Below are positions 62,021 through 64,000 of a stretch of DNA of 64,000 nucleotides, in pieces. The stretch is from assembly GCA_023213395.1 (NCBI GenBank), contig CM041465.1:76577741-76641740 (forward strand), written 5' to 3'. The translations under genes and the position numbers were made by a program. Under the pieces are notes generated by a model that was not told the DNA's origin, did not search any database, and saw only the letters and a program-made list of their open reading frames with translations. Numbering within the stretch: position 1 is the stretch's first letter; every line of letters begins with the position of its first letter. This DNA is from Cycas panzhihuaensis (taxonomy: Eukaryota; Cycadophyta).

Positions 62021-62840
62021 GGAGATTTGGACACCTCAACTATAGTAGTTTAGACCTAATGAAAATAATGGATATGGTTAATGGGTTGCGTAACATTAAA
62101 GTGGATAAAATCATATGTGAGGGATGCTTACTTGGTAAACAACATAGGGAAAGCTTTCCTGATTTTAGCTATTGGGCAACTGGTTTACCTCAGCTAGTCT
62201 ATATAGATATCTATGGCCCTATGGATATCCCCTCATTAATAGGTGCACATTATTTCATTACATTCATTGATAACTACACTAGGAAGATGTGGGTACAAAC
62301 TGGTGTAATAAAGTAGGCACAAACTTCTCTCTCTAAGATCTAATAATGGGAGAGAATTCATCTTCAACAAATTTAAGGTATACTATGTGCATCATGGGAT
62401 CAAAAGGTAACTCACCAATCCCTACACCCTATAATAAAATGGTGTATCCAAAAGGAAAATTTGCACTGTTATAGAAATGGCAAGGTGCATGTTGAAGGAT
62501 AAAAACTTGGGCCATGAGTTTTAGGAAAAAGTAGTCCATACATTCATTTACCTCCTCAAGTGGTGCTCCACCAAAGCCTTAAGGTGGAAGACACCTAAAG
62601 AAGTTGGATTGGCTATAAGCCAAACATATATTATTTATGAGTTTTTGGGTTCCTAGCCTATACAAATATTCCTAACCAAAGAAGATCTAAATTAGATGAG
62701 CATATTATTAAGTGTATATTTCTTGGCTATAATGAAATTTCAAAATCATATAAAGTCTATAATCCAAAGTCAAAAAGGGTCATGGTGAGTAGAGATGTAA
62801 AGTTTTTAAGAAGAAGTTTGTTATCACGATAATTAAGAAA
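62021..62840 (+). pseudogene. C5 integrase, with internal deletion
   Basis: It begins with ICEGCLLGKQHRESFPDFS (about 62115-62170), then FITFIDNYTRKMWV (about 62252-62293; family FIDDF, one Asp changed to Asn). After that, about 25-30 codons present in C1 (the segment between KTWV and SLRSDNGG) are missing. The sequence resumes at SLRSNNGREF (about 62332), with the second catalytic Asp now Asn. The catalytic Glu region reads NGVSKRK, with Lys for Glu. The rest (KDKNLGHEF, RWKTPKEV) follows C1 closely. Confidence 0.86.
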
Positions 62841-62859
62841 AGAGGAAAGAAGTAATAAT

Positions 62860-64000
62860 CAATTTTGATAAGTCCACCAAGTCAAAATATGTGCTTCCTA
62901 TGTTTTACTCTAGATGAGTCATCAATGAACCAAGTAGGGAGGGAACCTCTTCAGAACCTCCACCACAAAGTCTATCGAAATGGGTTTAAAGGAATCATGA
63001 TATAGGCAACATTTTGGATAATAATCAAAGGTCCACTCGCTTACATAGGGTAAACTTTTCCCTCATGAGCAAAGTTTTGGAGTCCCATAAGCCTCAAACC
63101 TTTGATGAGACCAATACACATACTTCTTGGAGAAAGGTAATGGAAGATGAATATCACTCCATTATTAAAAATGATACTTGGGAATTGGTTAACTTACCTC
63201 CCAATAAAAGAGCAATTAACACTAAGTGGATCTATAAAACCAAGTTCTGATCTGATAGATCAATTGATAAATATAAAGCTAGATTGGTCACCAAAGGTTA
63301 TGCCTAAAAAGAAGGCATTGATTACAATGAGATATTTGCCCTGATTACTCGAATGGAAACTATTTATATGATGATGAGTTTAGCAATTCAAATGGGATGG
63401 AAAGTTTATCAAATAGACATAAAAAGTACTTTCCTCAATGGCTACATTGAAGAGGATATCTATGTCTCTCAACCCCTTAGTTTTGAAGTCAAGGAGGAAG
63501 AAAACAAAGTGTACAAACTCAAAAAGGTACTTTATAATTTGAAATAAGTACTTAAGGCATGGTATTCCCAAATTAACAAATATTTTAGAGATCAAGGATT
63601 TGAGTGGTCTTAATTAGACCCAAATCTCTACATCAAAATTAAGGGAGATGCTATCTTAATTATAGGACTCTATGTAAATGACCTTGTCTACACTAGAAAT
63701 GACTCTCATCTTTTATGATACTTTAAGGAAGCCATGCATAAGGAATTTGGAATGATATATTTAGGATTAATGCATTACTTCCTAAGTTTAGAGGTATGGC
63801 AGGATAAGAATAGAATCTTCATCTCCCAAAGAAAATATACCTTAGATCTACTACAAAAGTTTAGGATGATCGACTACAAATTATTAACAACTCTAGCAGA
63901 AATAAGAATTAAGCTTTTTAAATCAGATGGCTTTACACTTATTAATCCTGCACTCCATAGATAGTAAATTAGAAATTTGATCTACTTAACATCCACTCGA
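62860..64000 (+). pseudogene. C5 reverse transcriptase and RNase H start (cut by window end)
   Basis: ILDNNQRSTRLHRVNFSLMS (part at about 63014) leads into NDTWELVNLPP, TKWIYKTKF, VYQIDIKSTFLNGYIEEDIY (about 63398-63457, motif A Asp kept) and the catalytic box LYVNDLVYTRND (about 63670-63705), where one Asp of Y-V-D-D is Asn. LGLMHYFLSLEVW and SQRKYTLDLLQKF follow to about 63860. C1 has the opposite pattern, with motif A lost and YVDD kept. Confidence 0.88.

Larger units (their letters stand above)
57594..64000 (+). mobile_element. C5: older sibling of C1, Ty1/Copia, truncated by window end
   Basis: A 5' LTR homologous to the C1 LTR is followed by a PBS, a leader of about 2.5 kb related to that of C1, and a gag-protease-integrase-RT series whose protein is clearly the same family as C1. 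The element runs past base 64000 in the RNase H region, so the 3' LTR and target duplication are not visible. It is more decayed than C1, with more stops, a lost integrase segment and a frame change. Confidence 0.9.

Overview
The window looks like the non-genic part of a large, AT-rich seed-plant genome. The evidence is Ty1/Copia and Ty3/Gypsy LTR retrotransposons of plant type, most with primer-binding sites (PBS) complementary to plant initiator-Met tRNA, a chromodomain-bearing Gypsy, stacked insertions, and pseudogenes decayed mainly by C-to-T/G-to-A nonsense changes. A species with slow retroelement removal, such as a gymnosperm, would fit, but this cannot be decided from the sequence. I found no host gene, no RNA gene and no intact reading frame of a functional protein.

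Element names: G1-G3 = Gypsy, C1-C5 = Copia, N1 = non-autonomous LTR element. Left part (1-17131): a relic of the long 5' leader of the C1 family (361-1060, minus), a 1.6-kb TA microsatellite (1203-2836), unassigned sequence, short tandem repeats, an LTR-like block (5545-5775), then a minus-strand Gypsy, G3 (about 5776-15150). G3 is split by C4 (9077-13519), a Copia element with perfect TTGAT target duplications. C4 carries only a gag-like frame and a second TA/CA microsatellite.

Centre (17132-55929): one nested stack. The base is chromoviral Gypsy G1 (335-bp LTRs, flanks ATTTG/ATTTC), in three pieces at 17132-19354, 28015-29238 and about 53605-55929. Into its protease region went C1 (19355-28014, minus, TSD TCTAC, near-intact polyprotein). 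Into its reverse transcriptase/RNase H junction went G2 (about 29239-53604, LTRs about 2.56 kb, two RNase H domains). G2's left LTR was hit by N1 (31389-34512). Its right LTR was hit by C2 (40857-51031), which was itself hit by C3 (44138-49291, minus). When nested inserts are removed, net lengths become ordinary: G1 about 5.8 kb, G2 about 11 kb, C2 about 5.0 kb, C3 5.15 kb. That is strong support for the reconstruction.

Right part (55930-64000): AT-rich sequence with an LTR-like block (56753-56950) and a short AT microsatellite, then C5 (57594 to the window end, plus). C5 is an older sibling of C1 with 5' LTR, PBS, a 2.5-kb leader and gag-PR-INT-RT, and it runs off the window. The elements do not work together as a system. 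They are successive insertions whose order can be read from who interrupts whom.
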